The notes: a model not told the origin generated them from the sequence alone. DNA of 16,194 bases from an uncultured Peptococcaceae bacterium (GCA_958451915.1 CAUDRX010000037.1:1-16194), one strand, 5' to 3'. Numbered from the stretch's first letter, positions 6,972 to 13,978 are shown. Program-made: numbers and translations.

Positions 6972-7755
6972 GGCGCATGCCTCCTTTGTTTCGCAGCGCG
7001 ATGAGGCGCAGCCCTTCCAGCGTGAGCATCGGATCGATGGTGTTGACATAGCGGCAGTTGGTACAGATGGTCTCGCTGTGGCCGCCGGTGGCAACGACAA
7101 AGACCGATTCCGGATCAGATCCCATCTCACGGGCGATGCGCGCGATCATGCCATCAACAAGGTCGGCATAGCCAAAGACCAGGCCCGACTGCATGGCGTC
7201 GGTGGTGGTGCGGCCGATGACCTGAGCCGGAGCCGAGAGCTCGACCTTCGGCAGTTTGGCGGCGTGGCTGAAGAGCGCTTCCATGCAGATGCCGATGCCT
7301 GCACAGATGCCGCCGCCGAGGTATTCCTTGTCGGCGTTGATGGCGCAGAAAGTCGTCGCCGTACCGAAGTCGACGATGATGAGCGGCGCGCCGTAGCGCT
7401 CAATGCCGCTGACCGCGTTGACGATACGGTCTGCACCGAGTTCTTTCGGATTTTCATAGCGGATCTTCAGACCTGTCTTGATCCCTGCTTCGACGAGGAG
7501 CGGCGTGATCCTGAAATAGCTCTCGCACATGCGCACCAGTGTGCGGGTGAGATCCGGCACGACCGACGAGATGATGATCTGGTCGATCGCCTTGAACCCC
7601 AGCCCCCTGGTGGCAAAAAAGTTCTGGCAGAGCACCGCATATTCATCAGCGGTGCGGCGTGCATCTGTGGCAAAACGCCAGCTGGCAAAGAGACGGTCCC
7701 CTTCGTAGACCCCGGCGACAACATTGGTGTTCCCTGTATCAAAGGCTAAAAGCAT
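6964..7755 (-). CDS. coaX: Type III pantothenate kinase
   Basis: 263 residues. It phosphorylates pantothenate at the first committed step of coenzyme A synthesis and belongs to the ASKHA fold. Unlike CoaA, this type is not inhibited by CoA and needs a monovalent cation. Visible are the phosphate-binding FDTGNTN (5-11), the pantothenate-site GADR with catalytic Asp109, and VDFGTATT (128-135). Two adjacent ATG codons exist; the second (7755) lies five bases from GGGGGAG and matches the family start MLLAxDxGN, so it is preferred over 7758. It sits 29 bases after an ECF S component and overlaps the downstream metallo-hydrolase. The three form one operon, suggesting vitamin B5 uptake coupled to its trapping by phosphorylation. 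Confidence 0.95.
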   Translation of the reverse strand: MLLAFDTGNTNVVAGVYEGDRLFASWRFATDARRTADEYAVLCQNFFATRGLGFKAIDQIIISSVVPDLTRTLVRMCESYFRITPLLVEAGIKTGLKIRYENPKELGADRIVNAVSGIERYGAPLIIVDFGTATTFCAINADKEYLGGGICAGIGICMEALFSHAAKLPKVELSAPAQVIGRTTTDAMQSGLVFGYADLVDGMIARIAREMGSDPESVFVVATGGHSETICTNCRYVNTIDPMLTLEGLRLIALRNKGGMRRA

Positions 7756-7784
7756 CATTTCTCCCCCATTCTCAGTTCAAGACG

Positions 7785-8342
7785 CTAGCGCATCTGGCCA
7801 TAGGACGGCATCGCGCGCTGGATCACCCGCACCAGCGCTGTCGTCAGCACCGTCGCCAGCACAAGCTCTACCAGCGCCTGCGGCAGACTGATGAGCCAGA
7901 TGGCGCTCGGCAGATAGCCCAGAAGGACCGCCATGCCGAGGTAGCCGGCCGTGTTCGTCACTGTGCCGAAGATACCGGCAAAGGCCGCCCCCAGCTTGTG
8001 ATGACGGCCAAACAGTCTATAAACGAATGCGCTGACGACCCCGATGAGGATGCGCGGCAGGATCGCGACCAGCGGATCCGGCGGCACCGTCGAAGGCGTG
8101 ATAAAACTGTAGATCCCCATGATGAGTCCCGTAAAGGCGCCCACCACCGGTCCTTCCAGCACGCCGGCGATGATCACCGGCACATGCATGATCGTGGCAT
8201 AACCGGTCAGGTTCGGCACCGGGATCATCCCCAGCCCCGTCACCCCCAGCACCACGCAGATGGCGCCGAAAACGCCGCCCATGGTCATGCGTCGTGTCGT
8301 CAGCTTGTGTTTCCTTACATTGATCGGACGTTGTGCACTCAT
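7785..8342 (-). CDS. ECF transporter substrate-binding (S) component, probably for pantothenate
   Basis: 185 residues, strongly hydrophobic, with about six membrane spans. It begins after a basic N-terminus with RRMTMGGVFGAI, the short motif that contacts the shared EcfT protein in S components. The conserved glycine-rich GVLEGPVVGAFTGLIMG segment fits the FolT/PanT/RibU-like ECF family. S components capture a vitamin outside and use a separately encoded EcfA-EcfA'-EcfT energising module. Substrate specificity is not readable from motifs. The immediate neighbour coaX makes pantothenate (PanT-like) the best inference. The start at 8342 has AGGAGG eight bases upstream; a longer in-frame start at 8408 lacks such a site. 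Confidence 0.85.
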   Translation of the reverse strand: MSAQRPINVRKHKLTTRRMTMGGVFGAICVVLGVTGLGMIPVPNLTGYATIMHVPVIIAGVLEGPVVGAFTGLIMGIYSFITPSTVPPDPLVAILPRILIGVVSAFVYRLFGRHHKLGAAFAGIFGTVTNTAGYLGMAVLLGYLPSAIWLISLPQALVELVLATVLTTALVRVIQRAMPSYGQMR

Positions 8343-8372
8343 AATCTTTCCTCCTAGCTTTTTGTTCTGCCA

Positions 8373-8397
8373 GGATCGCGCCCGCCTGACGCGATCC
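8373..8397 (-). other. Perfect hairpin in the leader of the ECF gene
   Basis: GGATCGCG (8373-8380) pairs perfectly with 8390-8397 around a nine-base loop, ending about 17 bases before the AGGAGG of the ECF gene. There is no T-run, so it is not a terminator. It may stabilise or shield the leader. Confidence 0.4.
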
Positions 8398-8447
8398 ATC
8401 CCGGGCACACTGGCTCCAGGTGGCGTGTGAATGCATCATAGAGCGAT

Positions 8448-8499
8448 AAAAAATAACAGGTCCCGTGCAGCGCCATACGGCTGCCGCCAGGTACCTGTT
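8448..8499 (-). terminator. Terminator-like hairpin after the NlpC/P60 gene
   Basis: AACAGGT (8499-8493 on the minus strand) pairs with ACCTGTT (8461-8455). An inner GCAGC/GCTGC hairpin lies between them and six T follow (8453-8448). It lies about 70 bases past the NlpC/P60 stop and probably ends that transcript. Because a promoter overlaps its upstream side, it could also act as an attenuator in the ECF-coaX leader. Confidence 0.7.
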
Positions 8500-8501
8500 A
8501 T

Positions 8502-8530
8502 ATTGTAGCGAATCCACCAGCGGGGCGCAA
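8502..8530 (-). promoter_or_regulatory. Possible promoter of the ECF-coaX operon
   Basis: On the minus strand TTGCGC (8530-8525), 17 bases and TACAAT (8507-8502). A transcript from it would start at the foot of the terminator-like hairpin just downstream. The -35 is poor, so this is tentative; a TATGAT about 80 bases nearer the gene is an alternative -10. Confidence 0.4.
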
Positions 8531-8570
8531 GCTGAAAAGGGCTGCCGCGCCCTGCTGATGCAAACTTTTC

Positions 8571-10382
8571 TCAGTATGTGATGGTCACAGTACGGCTGGC
8601 GCCGTCCCAGACGACCTGACCGCCGAAGTATTCTACGATGAAGCGGATCGGCAGCATCGTGCGGCCGCCGATGGAGACTGGCGCCACATCGAGCATGTAA
8701 TAATCATTGCGTCCATCCTGGACCATCTTGCTGTCGAGGGTGAGATTGAGCGAGTGGCCATCCACCCAGAGGGTCACCGTACGCGTCGCCCCATCCCATT
8801 CAACAGTACCGCCCATGCCTTCGATGACGGCGCGGACCGGCAGCAGCGTGCGCCCATCCAGGATCATCGGCGTCGTGCCGAGGCTGTCAATGAACTGACG
8901 CTCACCGCCGATGGTCATCATCGGGCTGCCGATGGTCAGGCGCATCTCCACCTCACCGGAAGGATCCGGCGTTGGCTTTTCTGGTTCCTCCGGCTCCGTG
9001 GCGATCTTCTCGAAACGGGCATAGAAGGTCGTATCGCTGTCAAGGTCGGCGATCGACTGCGCGGTGATCTCTGTGCCGCCGCCCGAACTCGTGAACCAGC
9101 CGAGGAAGGTGTAACCTTTGCGCGATGGTGTGCGGTCCGGCAGGGTGAACGGATCGCCGTTTCGCACTTCAAAGGTGCCATAACTCGTCATGTTCGTCAG
9201 ATCCATGAAGGTCACATTGTGCGCCTCGACATTGTCTGCCGGCGGCAGGACAATGCCTGGATCCTCTTCATCCACCGCTTCCACATAAGCCGGATAAACC
9301 TTGACCTCCTGGGTCCAGTGGAAATAGGTCCCGGCATCGATCGGCACCTCTTGGCCGTTCTCGATCACATACCAGTGGTCAAAAACATGGCCCGGCTTTT
9401 CCTGGGCGCTCGGCAGCTGGCCCCCAAAGATCTCGCCGAAGGTCTGGCCGTAATAGCCGTTGGTCTGGCTCATCGTCGTCCGGGATTCGTTCTGATAGAA
9501 AACGACCGAATAGGAACGTGTCGGGGTCCCTGTGGTCGTGAAGGTCATGCGCGGCCCTGAGACCTTGACGCCGTCAAAGACGCCGAAGAAGCGGTAGCCG
9601 TAGGTCGTGCCCGCATCGAGCGTGCGGCCCAGCTCCTTGTTCACATCGTACCAGGAATGGTAGACCGTCGTGCTGTCACTGACAGAGACCGGCTCGCTGT
9701 AACTCTTGAGGATCGTATCACCCATATAGAGCTCGATGCCCATATGGCTCACGTGCACGCCGGCAGGCTTGGTGATCTTACTCACGAGCACGGCATTGGT
9801 ATTGCTGATGCTCTCCTTGGACGTGTAGGCAGGGTCCGTCGCCTCCGAGAAGGTCACCTGCGATACGCTCGCCGTGGTGCCGCTGCCGGTCACGCCGGGG
9901 ATGCGGATGATGCCGCGCAGCTTGGCATTGACCACAGATGTCGACGTCTCGACCACGTTCTGGAAGCTGCCGCCGGTCTCGTGGATGATCATGTGTTTGG
10001 ACCCCTGCTTGCCGGAATAGATCGCCACATGGCCGTCAAACCAGATGATGTCCCCAACCTGCGCCTTGTTCAGATCGGTGCCGATGTTGGTACCATAATC
10101 GCGCAGATGGGTGCGCACGCTCCACATGTTGATGCCGTACTTCTCATAGATGCGGCAGATGAACCCCGAGCAGTCCGCGCCCGGGTTTGTGCCGTCGATC
10201 TTGGTGCCGCCGTACACGTACGGCACCTTGCCGATGTACTGACGCGCCGTGTTCACGATCGTCTGGCCGCTCACGCTCGCCGCCTCTGCCGGCGCAGGTG
10301 CAGCAGCCGAAAGGCCAAGGCTCGAAGCGAGCATCACGAGCACGAGCAAGACACTCAGCACTTTTTTTCTCCATTTTTTCAT
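8571..10382 (-). CDS. Secreted NlpC/P60 peptidoglycan hydrolase with InlB repeats and stalk domain
   Basis: 603 residues. The signal peptide (KKWRKK, hydrophobic core) is cleaved near AEA at 34. Residues about 38-165 are an NlpC/P60 cysteine peptidase that cuts peptide stems of peptidoglycan, with Cys71 in GADCSGF, His118 in FDGHVAIY and His134 as the likely third residue. A region with a fibronectin-like beta pattern follows (about 175-290). Then come two InlB/Flg_new-type repeats (about 295-380 and 390-460; HVFDHWYV and YTFLGWFT cores), a Pro/Glu linker and a C-terminal copper amine oxidase-type stalk domain (about 475-603; GRTLLPVRAVIEGMGG and GRTMLPIRFIVEYFGG). It is probably exported and held at the cell wall for remodelling or adhesion. 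AAAGGAG precedes the ATG. Terminator and own promoter make it monocistronic. Confidence 0.92.
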   Translation of the reverse strand: MKKWRKKVLSVLLVLVMLASSLGLSAAAPAPAEAASVSGQTIVNTARQYIGKVPYVYGGTKIDGTNPGADCSGFICRIYEKYGINMWSVRTHLRDYGTNIGTDLNKAQVGDIIWFDGHVAIYSGKQGSKHMIIHETGGSFQNVVETSTSVVNAKLRGIIRIPGVTGSGTTASVSQVTFSEATDPAYTSKESISNTNAVLVSKITKPAGVHVSHMGIELYMGDTILKSYSEPVSVSDSTTVYHSWYDVNKELGRTLDAGTTYGYRFFGVFDGVKVSGPRMTFTTTGTPTRSYSVVFYQNESRTTMSQTNGYYGQTFGEIFGGQLPSAQEKPGHVFDHWYVIENGQEVPIDAGTYFHWTQEVKVYPAYVEAVDEEDPGIVLPPADNVEAHNVTFMDLTNMTSYGTFEVRNGDPFTLPDRTPSRKGYTFLGWFTSSGGGTEITAQSIADLDSDTTFYARFEKIATEPEEPEKPTPDPSGEVEMRLTIGSPMMTIGGERQFIDSLGTTPMILDGRTLLPVRAVIEGMGGTVEWDGATRTVTLWVDGHSLNLTLDSKMVQDGRNDYYMLDVAPVSIGGRTMLPIRFIVEYFGGQVVWDGASRTVTITY

Positions 10383-10431
10383 CGCTATTCTCCTTTCTCT
10401 ATAAGGGAATCATTCTTTTTATTATGTTACC

Positions 10432-10460
10432 ATTATATCACGCCCGTCTCTTTCTGTCAC
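10432..10460 (-). promoter_or_regulatory. Promoter of the NlpC/P60 gene
   Basis: On the minus strand GTGACA (10460-10455), 17 bases and TATAAT (10437-10432) with a TGA extension before the -10. Confidence 0.8.
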
Positions 10461-10496
10461 GCACAAAATGCCTGCATCTGTGAACACTCAGGCAAT

Positions 10497-10524
10497 AAAA
10501 AACACCGTCCCCGAAGGGACGGTG
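10497..10524 (-). terminator. Terminator of the GNAT gene
   Basis: On the minus strand CACCGTCCC-TTCG-GGGACGGTG is followed by six T (10502-10497). The stem is perfect, with a stable UUCG tetraloop, 15 bases after the stop codon. Confidence 0.93.
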
Positions 10525-10539
10525 CCGTCACGTTCACAC

Positions 10540-11112
10540 TCACTCGCCGCGCGCTTTCCAGCGGGAAACGATGGAGATCTTTTCATATTCTTCTTTGAGC
10601 AGGCCAAGCATCCACTGATCAACGTATTCACCGCCGGTGAAGATATGGCCGCGCAGCTGGCCTTCGATCTGGAAACCGAAGTTGTTGGCGGTGCGCATGG
10701 CCAGCTGATTGGTGTCGTTGATGCACATATAGGCACGATGAAAACCAAAGGTGTAGAAGACGATGTCGCAGAGCACGATCATCAGATCGATGCCATACCA
10801 TCCCAGACGCTTGGAAGGATCGGCGATACCGAGCGAGATGCGCGCATGGCCATTCTGGCGGTCAATATCGCTGATCGAGGCAACGCCGATCGGCGCGCGC
10901 TTATGCTTGGTCGAGACGACGAAATTGAGCCGCGTTGCGAGCGGATCATCGATATCCGCACCATTGCGGATCTCCTCCATGACCATCTCCAGCGAGTTGC
11001 CGGTGTAGCCATCGTAGAGCTGGCGGAATTCTTTATTTAAATACCACTTCTGGAGCACGTCTGCATCCTGGATCTGTGGTTTGGTCAAAACGACTTTTTT
11101 GCCGGAAAACAT
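10540..11112 (-). CDS. GNAT-family N-acetyltransferase (RimJ/RimL-like)
   Basis: 190 residues, the typical size for the RimJ/RimL branch, which transfers acetyl from acetyl-CoA to an amine (ribosomal protein N-termini, aminoglycosides or small amines). Visible are the N-terminal strand VVLTKPQIQDADVLQKW, the acetyl-CoA loop region SLGIADPSKRLGWYGIDLM, the core strand FHRAYMCINDTNQLAMRTANNFGF, where Asn is typical of this branch, and the end strand GQLRGHIFTGGEYVDQWMLGLL. The glycine pattern of the cofactor loop is weaker than the usual R/QxxGxG/A. A GTG at 11121 is in frame but lies inside the ribosome binding site GAGGTG, so the ATG at 11112 is chosen. It has its own promoter and terminator. 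The substrate is unknown. Confidence 0.88.
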   Translation of the reverse strand: MFSGKKVVLTKPQIQDADVLQKWYLNKEFRQLYDGYTGNSLEMVMEEIRNGADIDDPLATRLNFVVSTKHKRAPIGVASISDIDRQNGHARISLGIADPSKRLGWYGIDLMIVLCDIVFYTFGFHRAYMCINDTNQLAMRTANNFGFQIEGQLRGHIFTGGEYVDQWMLGLLKEEYEKISIVSRWKARGE

Positions 11113-11141
11113 ATTTCTCACCTCGTCATTTTCTTACTAAT

Positions 11142-11170
11142 ATAATACCGATTTAGCGGGAATGGGTCAA
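11142..11170 (-). promoter_or_regulatory. Promoter of the GNAT gene
   Basis: On the minus strand TTGACC (11170-11165), a 17-base spacer and TATTAT (11147-11142), 30 bases before the start codon. Confidence 0.8.
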
Positions 11171-11192
11171 TGTGTAAACGCCAACAAAATAT

Positions 11193-11223
11193 AAAAAAAG
11201 CACCTGTCGCATCCGACAGGTGC
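11193..11223 (-). terminator. Terminator of the tRNA-Gln gene
   Basis: A perfect 10-bp stem (11200-11209 with 11214-11223) with a four-base loop is followed on the minus strand by seven T (11199-11193). It sits immediately behind the tRNA. Confidence 0.93.
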
Positions 11224-11228
11224 AAGCA

Positions 11229-11300
11229 CTGGGGTACTAGGATTCGAACCTAGGAATGCATGGGTCAGAGCCATGTGCCTTACCGCTTGGCGATACCCCA
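11229..11300 (-). tRNA. tRNA-Gln (anticodon CTG)
   Basis: A complete cloverleaf of 72 bases on the minus strand: acceptor TGGGGTA/TACCCCA, anticodon stem CATGG/CCATG with loop CTCTGAC, hence anticodon CTG reading CAG glutamine codons, a five-base variable region, and T-arm CTAGG-TTCGAAT-CCTAG. The discriminator base is G. CCA is not encoded (GTG follows) and must be added enzymatically. The gene stands alone between its own promoter and terminator. Confidence 0.96.
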
Positions 11301-11314
11301 ACAACGCAAGAATT

Positions 11315-11343
11315 ATTATAGCGGATGAGCGGCACTTATGCAA
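11315..11343 (-). promoter_or_regulatory. Promoter of the tRNA-Gln gene
   Basis: On the minus strand TTGCAT (11343-11338), a 17-base spacer and a perfect TATAAT (11320-11315), 14 bases ahead of the mature tRNA 5' end. Confidence 0.85.
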
Positions 11344-11402
11344 GTGTTTTTTACAAATTTTTTCAGCGTTCTTTCCAAAAACCCTGCACAGCCGCCCGCC
11401 GC

Positions 11403-12404
11403 TCAACGCGCCCGCCATTTATGGCGCAGCGCCGCATCGGCACGGGCCCAGAGGCAGCCGCAAAAGACACAGAAGGCATCGCCGATGAGGACCTCCACAG
11501 CCAGCGGCAGGCCGGAGAGAGGCGCATTCCAATCAAGCCGGAAATAGAGCATCTGGAAGAGATAGATCGTCCAGGTCGAGCGCCCGATGGCACGCACCAG
11601 CGTGTGCAGCCGCCCCGGCAGCTGCTTGTATTCCGCGAAATGGAACGCCAGAATAGCGATACCGCAGAAATAGAAGCTCGCATAAACATTCGTGTTGAGC
11701 CAGTAGGTCGAGAGCGGCCAGTCCAGGTCAAAGTATTCCAGCGCCGTGATGTAGCAGAGGCTGCAAGCCATCCCCGCCAGAACCCACCAGAGCTTCACGC
11801 GCCCGCGCCAGAGATAGAAATAGAGGCCAAAGGTCGCAATGAAGAGATAGCGGATGAAGAGCAGACGGTTCAGCGCGCGCGGGATATCGATGGCACCGAC
11901 CAGCCACTCATAGAACATATCGAGCACAAGGGCTGCCAGGAGCGTCTGTGTCGGCCAGCGTCGCACGAGCAGATAGAGGAGCGGCGCCGCCAACAGGAAC
12001 TGCCAGTAGATGCAGAAGAAATAGCCCCCGTGACTGCCGCCGTCCAGCCCGCCTGTGACATAGGCATAGAGAAATTCCCCCAGCCCTGCGCCCTGACCGC
12101 GTGCGATATGAAAAGCCGCCTCCACCAGCGCCATCAGCGTGTAGGCAGGCAGGATGCCCGCGAAGTGCTTCTTCAGCTGCGCCGGTGCGTAGAGCGCCCC
12201 CAGGCTGTCCAAATGGTGGCGGTCCGCCGACATGGCAAAATTGTAACTCATGATAAACATGAACAGCGGCATCCCTACCTGGATCACATAGATAAACAGC
12301 GCGAAATCCTTTTCGTCGTAAGTAAAAAAGTGCGTCGTCACCACCATGCACATGGCGAATGCCTTGATATAATCGATGACCGGGATGTATGTTTTCTGAG
12401 CCAT
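11403..12404 (-). CDS. Membrane acyltransferase (acyltransferase-3 family)
   Basis: 333 residues with about ten hydrophobic spans. These integral membrane enzymes transfer acyl groups (often O-acetyl) from the cytoplasm to cell-surface sugars, peptidoglycan or small molecules. The family start is clear: YIPVIDYIKAFAMCMVVTTHFF with the conserved histidine at the end of the first span. Arg-rich cytoplasmic loops (RALNRLLFIRYLF, WRGRVKLWW) follow. It ends in a basic tail. The ATG at 12404 follows GGGGGG at a suitable distance, and a -10/-35 pair lies upstream, so the longer in-frame extensions are not used. It diverges from the gene at 12585. No clear terminator is visible behind it. The acyl acceptor is unknown. 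Confidence 0.87.
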   Translation of the reverse strand: MAQKTYIPVIDYIKAFAMCMVVTTHFFTYDEKDFALFIYVIQVGMPLFMFIMSYNFAMSADRHHLDSLGALYAPAQLKKHFAGILPAYTLMALVEAAFHIARGQGAGLGEFLYAYVTGGLDGGSHGGYFFCIYWQFLLAAPLLYLLVRRWPTQTLLAALVLDMFYEWLVGAIDIPRALNRLLFIRYLFIATFGLYFYLWRGRVKLWWVLAGMACSLCYITALEYFDLDWPLSTYWLNTNVYASFYFCGIAILAFHFAEYKQLPGRLHTLVRAIGRSTWTIYLFQMLYFRLDWNAPLSGLPLAVEVLIGDAFCVFCGCLWARADAALRHKWRAR

Positions 12405-12440
12405 GATCGTCCCCCCAGGCGAATATCGAGATCCATGACC

Positions 12441-12477
12441 ATTATACATAAATCCGCCGCCTTTGCCAAACTTTGGC
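12441..12477 (-). promoter_or_regulatory. Acyltransferase promoter overlapped by a palindrome
   Basis: On the minus strand TTGGCA (12469-12464), a 17-base spacer and TATAAT (12446-12441). A perfect inverted repeat GCCAAA-C-TTTGGC (12465-12477) covers the -35, where a repressor or other dimeric regulator could compete with polymerase. Confidence 0.75.
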
Positions 12478-12537
12478 GAAAGATATTCTCCTCCGCCCAC
12501 TTTTTTGCACAAAGTCCGTGCGTGCACGCCGCCTTCG

Positions 12538-12546
12538 TGGTATAAT
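12538..12546 (+). promoter_or_regulatory. Extended -10 promoter of the 90-residue gene
   Basis: TGGTATAAT, a consensus extended -10, lies 38 bases before the start codon. No good -35 is at the normal distance. Confidence 0.7.
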
Positions 12547-12584
12547 CCCCTATAGATAACAAAAGTTTGAAGGAGGCATTCATC

Positions 12585-12857
12585 ATGCTGCATACCACCA
12601 GTACCCATATCATTTTCGCCGACAGCGCCGAAGACGCCAAGGCCCAGTTCATCGCCCTCGGTGTCAAGCCAGAGGAAGATCCAAACGCCAAGCTTGACAT
12701 CTGCAAATGCACTGAAGAAGAAGACTTCGACTTCGACAGCCCATTTAACCTCATCGGCGAGATCTCCCTCTCTCCAGAATACATGGAAAAGATCAACACC
12801 GACCCAGAACGCGCTTACGTCCTCTACTACATCGAAGAGACCGACAACGCAAAATAA
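12585..12857 (+). CDS. Small acidic protein of unknown function
   Basis: A 90-residue soluble protein that I do not recognise. It is very acidic, especially in its middle (CTEEEDFDFDS), with two cysteines as CKC just before, and begins with a beta-strand-like STHIIFADSAEDAK. There is no signal peptide or membrane span. The ATG at 12585 follows AAGGAGG by eight bases. An in-frame TTG further upstream lies before the ribosome binding site and is rejected. Strong promoter, strong ribosome binding site and a perfect terminator, together with frequent CCA and GAA codons unlike its neighbours, suggest a well-expressed stand-alone gene. Confidence 0.8.
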   Translation: MLHTTSTHIIFADSAEDAKAQFIALGVKPEEDPNAKLDICKCTEEEDFDFDSPFNLIGEISLSPEYMEKINTDPERAYVLYYIEETDNAK

Positions 12858-12884
12858 GCGAAGCACCTGGCGTGAGATCGATCA

Positions 12885-12917
12885 AAAGGATTGTCGTCAT
12901 ACGGCAATCCTTTTTTT
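12885..12917 (+). terminator. Terminator of the 90-residue gene
   Basis: AAAGGATTG (12885-12893) pairs with CAATCCTTT (12905-12913), an inner CGT/ACG pairing lies between, and seven T (12911-12917) follow. Confidence 0.9.
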
Positions 12918-13010
12918 GCAGCCAGCATCTGCGGCCGTTTTCCGTGCCGCCCTGCACAGGTCCCGCGCCCCTCGCCCACAGCTGTGAACACCGAAAGGAG
13001 CGATCCCAAA

Positions 13011-13673
13011 ATGGACCCACGCGACCCACAATCCCCGGATGAATACCAGAGCGTTGCCGCCTATGGCGAAGACGAATTTATCATCGAAAGATCCCGCTTC
13101 ATCGGGATCGCCCGCCCCGTCGCCACCGAAGACGAGGCCCGTGCCTTCATCAACGAGATCAAAAACATCCATCCCCAGGCCACCCACGTCTGCTCAGCCT
13201 GGATCATCGGCCGCGGAGGGCTCGCCATGCGCTTCTCCGACGACGGCGAGCCCTCCGGCACCGCTGGCGTGCCCATGCTCGAAGTCCTGAAAAAGGAAGG
13301 CCTCACCGACGTCGTCTGCGCCGTCGTGCGTTATTTCGGCGGTGTCAAGCTCGGTGCCGGCGGCCTCATCCGTGCCTACACCCGCGGTGCAGCGACCGCC
13401 CTCGAAGCCGCGCACATCACCACCTGGACCCGCCACCAGGCGCTGACAGTGACCGTCGACTACAGCTTCCAGGGCACCGTCTCGCACCAGCTTGAGTCGA
13501 CCGACTGGCTCCTTGCAGACACCACCTACGACGCCCAGGTCCACTACCACCTCTTCATCCCCCAGGAAGCGGTCGAACCCGCGAAAGCCCAGATCGCCAA
13601 CTGGACCAACGGCCAGGCCATCCTCGACTGGGGCGACCTCGTCTACAAAGGCCGCAAGACCGCCGGCGAATGA
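13011..13673 (+). CDS. yigZ: YigZ / IMPACT-family protein (UPF0029)
   Basis: 220 residues, the normal bacterial length. The N-terminal IMPACT domain (about 15-125) is clear: FIIERSRFIGIARPV, HPQATHVCSAW, RFSDDGEPSGTAGVPML and VVRYFGGVKLGAGGLIRAYT are family signatures. The remainder is the ferredoxin-like C-terminal domain (DUF1949) thought to bind RNA or ribosome-related partners. The molecular role in bacteria is not settled; eukaryotic relatives influence Gcn2 signalling. The ATG follows AAAGGAG by ten bases. No promoter is evident in front, so it may depend on read-through of the terminator behind the 90-residue gene. Confidence 0.93.
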   Translation: MDPRDPQSPDEYQSVAAYGEDEFIIERSRFIGIARPVATEDEARAFINEIKNIHPQATHVCSAWIIGRGGLAMRFSDDGEPSGTAGVPMLEVLKKEGLTDVVCAVVRYFGGVKLGAGGLIRAYTRGAATALEAAHITTWTRHQALTVTVDYSFQGTVSHQLESTDWLLADTTYDAQVHYHLFIPQEAVEPAKAQIANWTNGQAILDWGDLVYKGRKTAGE

Positions 13674-13716
13674 GTCGTTATTGGAGAAAATACAATCAAA
13701 AGATCATTTTTGATGC

Positions 13717-13789
13717 AAACGACATTTTCCTGAGCGTAAACGACATTGGTTTCCGCGCATCTTTGTAGATCGTACAATCATCCGCGCAT
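13717..13789 (+). repeat. Intergenic direct repeats and palindrome, possible operator
   Basis: AAACGACATT occurs twice (13717-13726, 13738-13747), exactly 21 bases apart, i.e. two helical turns. CCGCGCAT occurs twice (13753-13760, 13782-13789), 29 bases apart, around an inverted repeat TTGTA/TACAA (13764-13778). A hairpin ATCAAAA/TTTTGAT (13695-13714) precedes them. This is the 305-base gap between yigZ and the ADH-fold gene; otherwise it holds only a terminator and a promoter. Confidence 0.45.
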
Positions 13790-13849
13790 TGACAGGAAGC
13801 GACCTGAAAACAAAGACCATAATGGCAGGATACAACTTACAAGCTTCCA

Positions 13850-13873
13850 CCGCTCCTTTGGGGCGGCTTTTTT
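13850..13873 (+). terminator. Intrinsic terminator upstream of the ADH-fold gene
   Basis: CCGCTCC (13850-13856) pairs with GGGGCGG (13860-13866, one wobble) around TTT, followed by six T. It ends either the yigZ transcript or a short untranslated RNA from the repeat region. Confidence 0.75.
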
Positions 13874-13910
13874 CGTTTCGAACACGCGGCCGGTCCTCTT
13901 CACAAAATCG

Positions 13911-13939
13911 TTGCAATATCTAGCCCAATGGGGGATAAT
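13911..13939 (+). promoter_or_regulatory. Promoter of the ADH-fold gene
   Basis: TTGCAA (13911-13916), a 17-base spacer and GATAAT (13934-13939). The expected start point near 13946 lies downstream of the ATG at 13928, which excludes that ATG as the translation start. Confidence 0.75.
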
Positions 13940-13978
13940 ATAAGGAAGCGAGATCTTCATCTAAAGGAGGGATTTCCG

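Noticed and set aside
6972..7130. N-terminal extension of the metallo-hydrolase to 7130
   Set aside because: It lies inside coaX in another frame. The GTG at 6971 has a strong ribosome binding site and gives the family length.
13724..13732. TTTTCCTGA, resembling the small-RNA promoter box
   Set aside because: The ACA end is missing and no -10 stands 20 bases downstream, so it is not counted as a fourth unit.
13789..13823. TTGACA with CATAAT as a promoter
   Set aside because: The spacer would be 23 bases, too long for a vegetative promoter.
13928..13978. ATG at 13928 as start of the ADH-fold gene
   Set aside because: It lies upstream of the -10 (13934-13939) and has no ribosome binding site, while TTG at 13979 has AGGAGG at eight bases.
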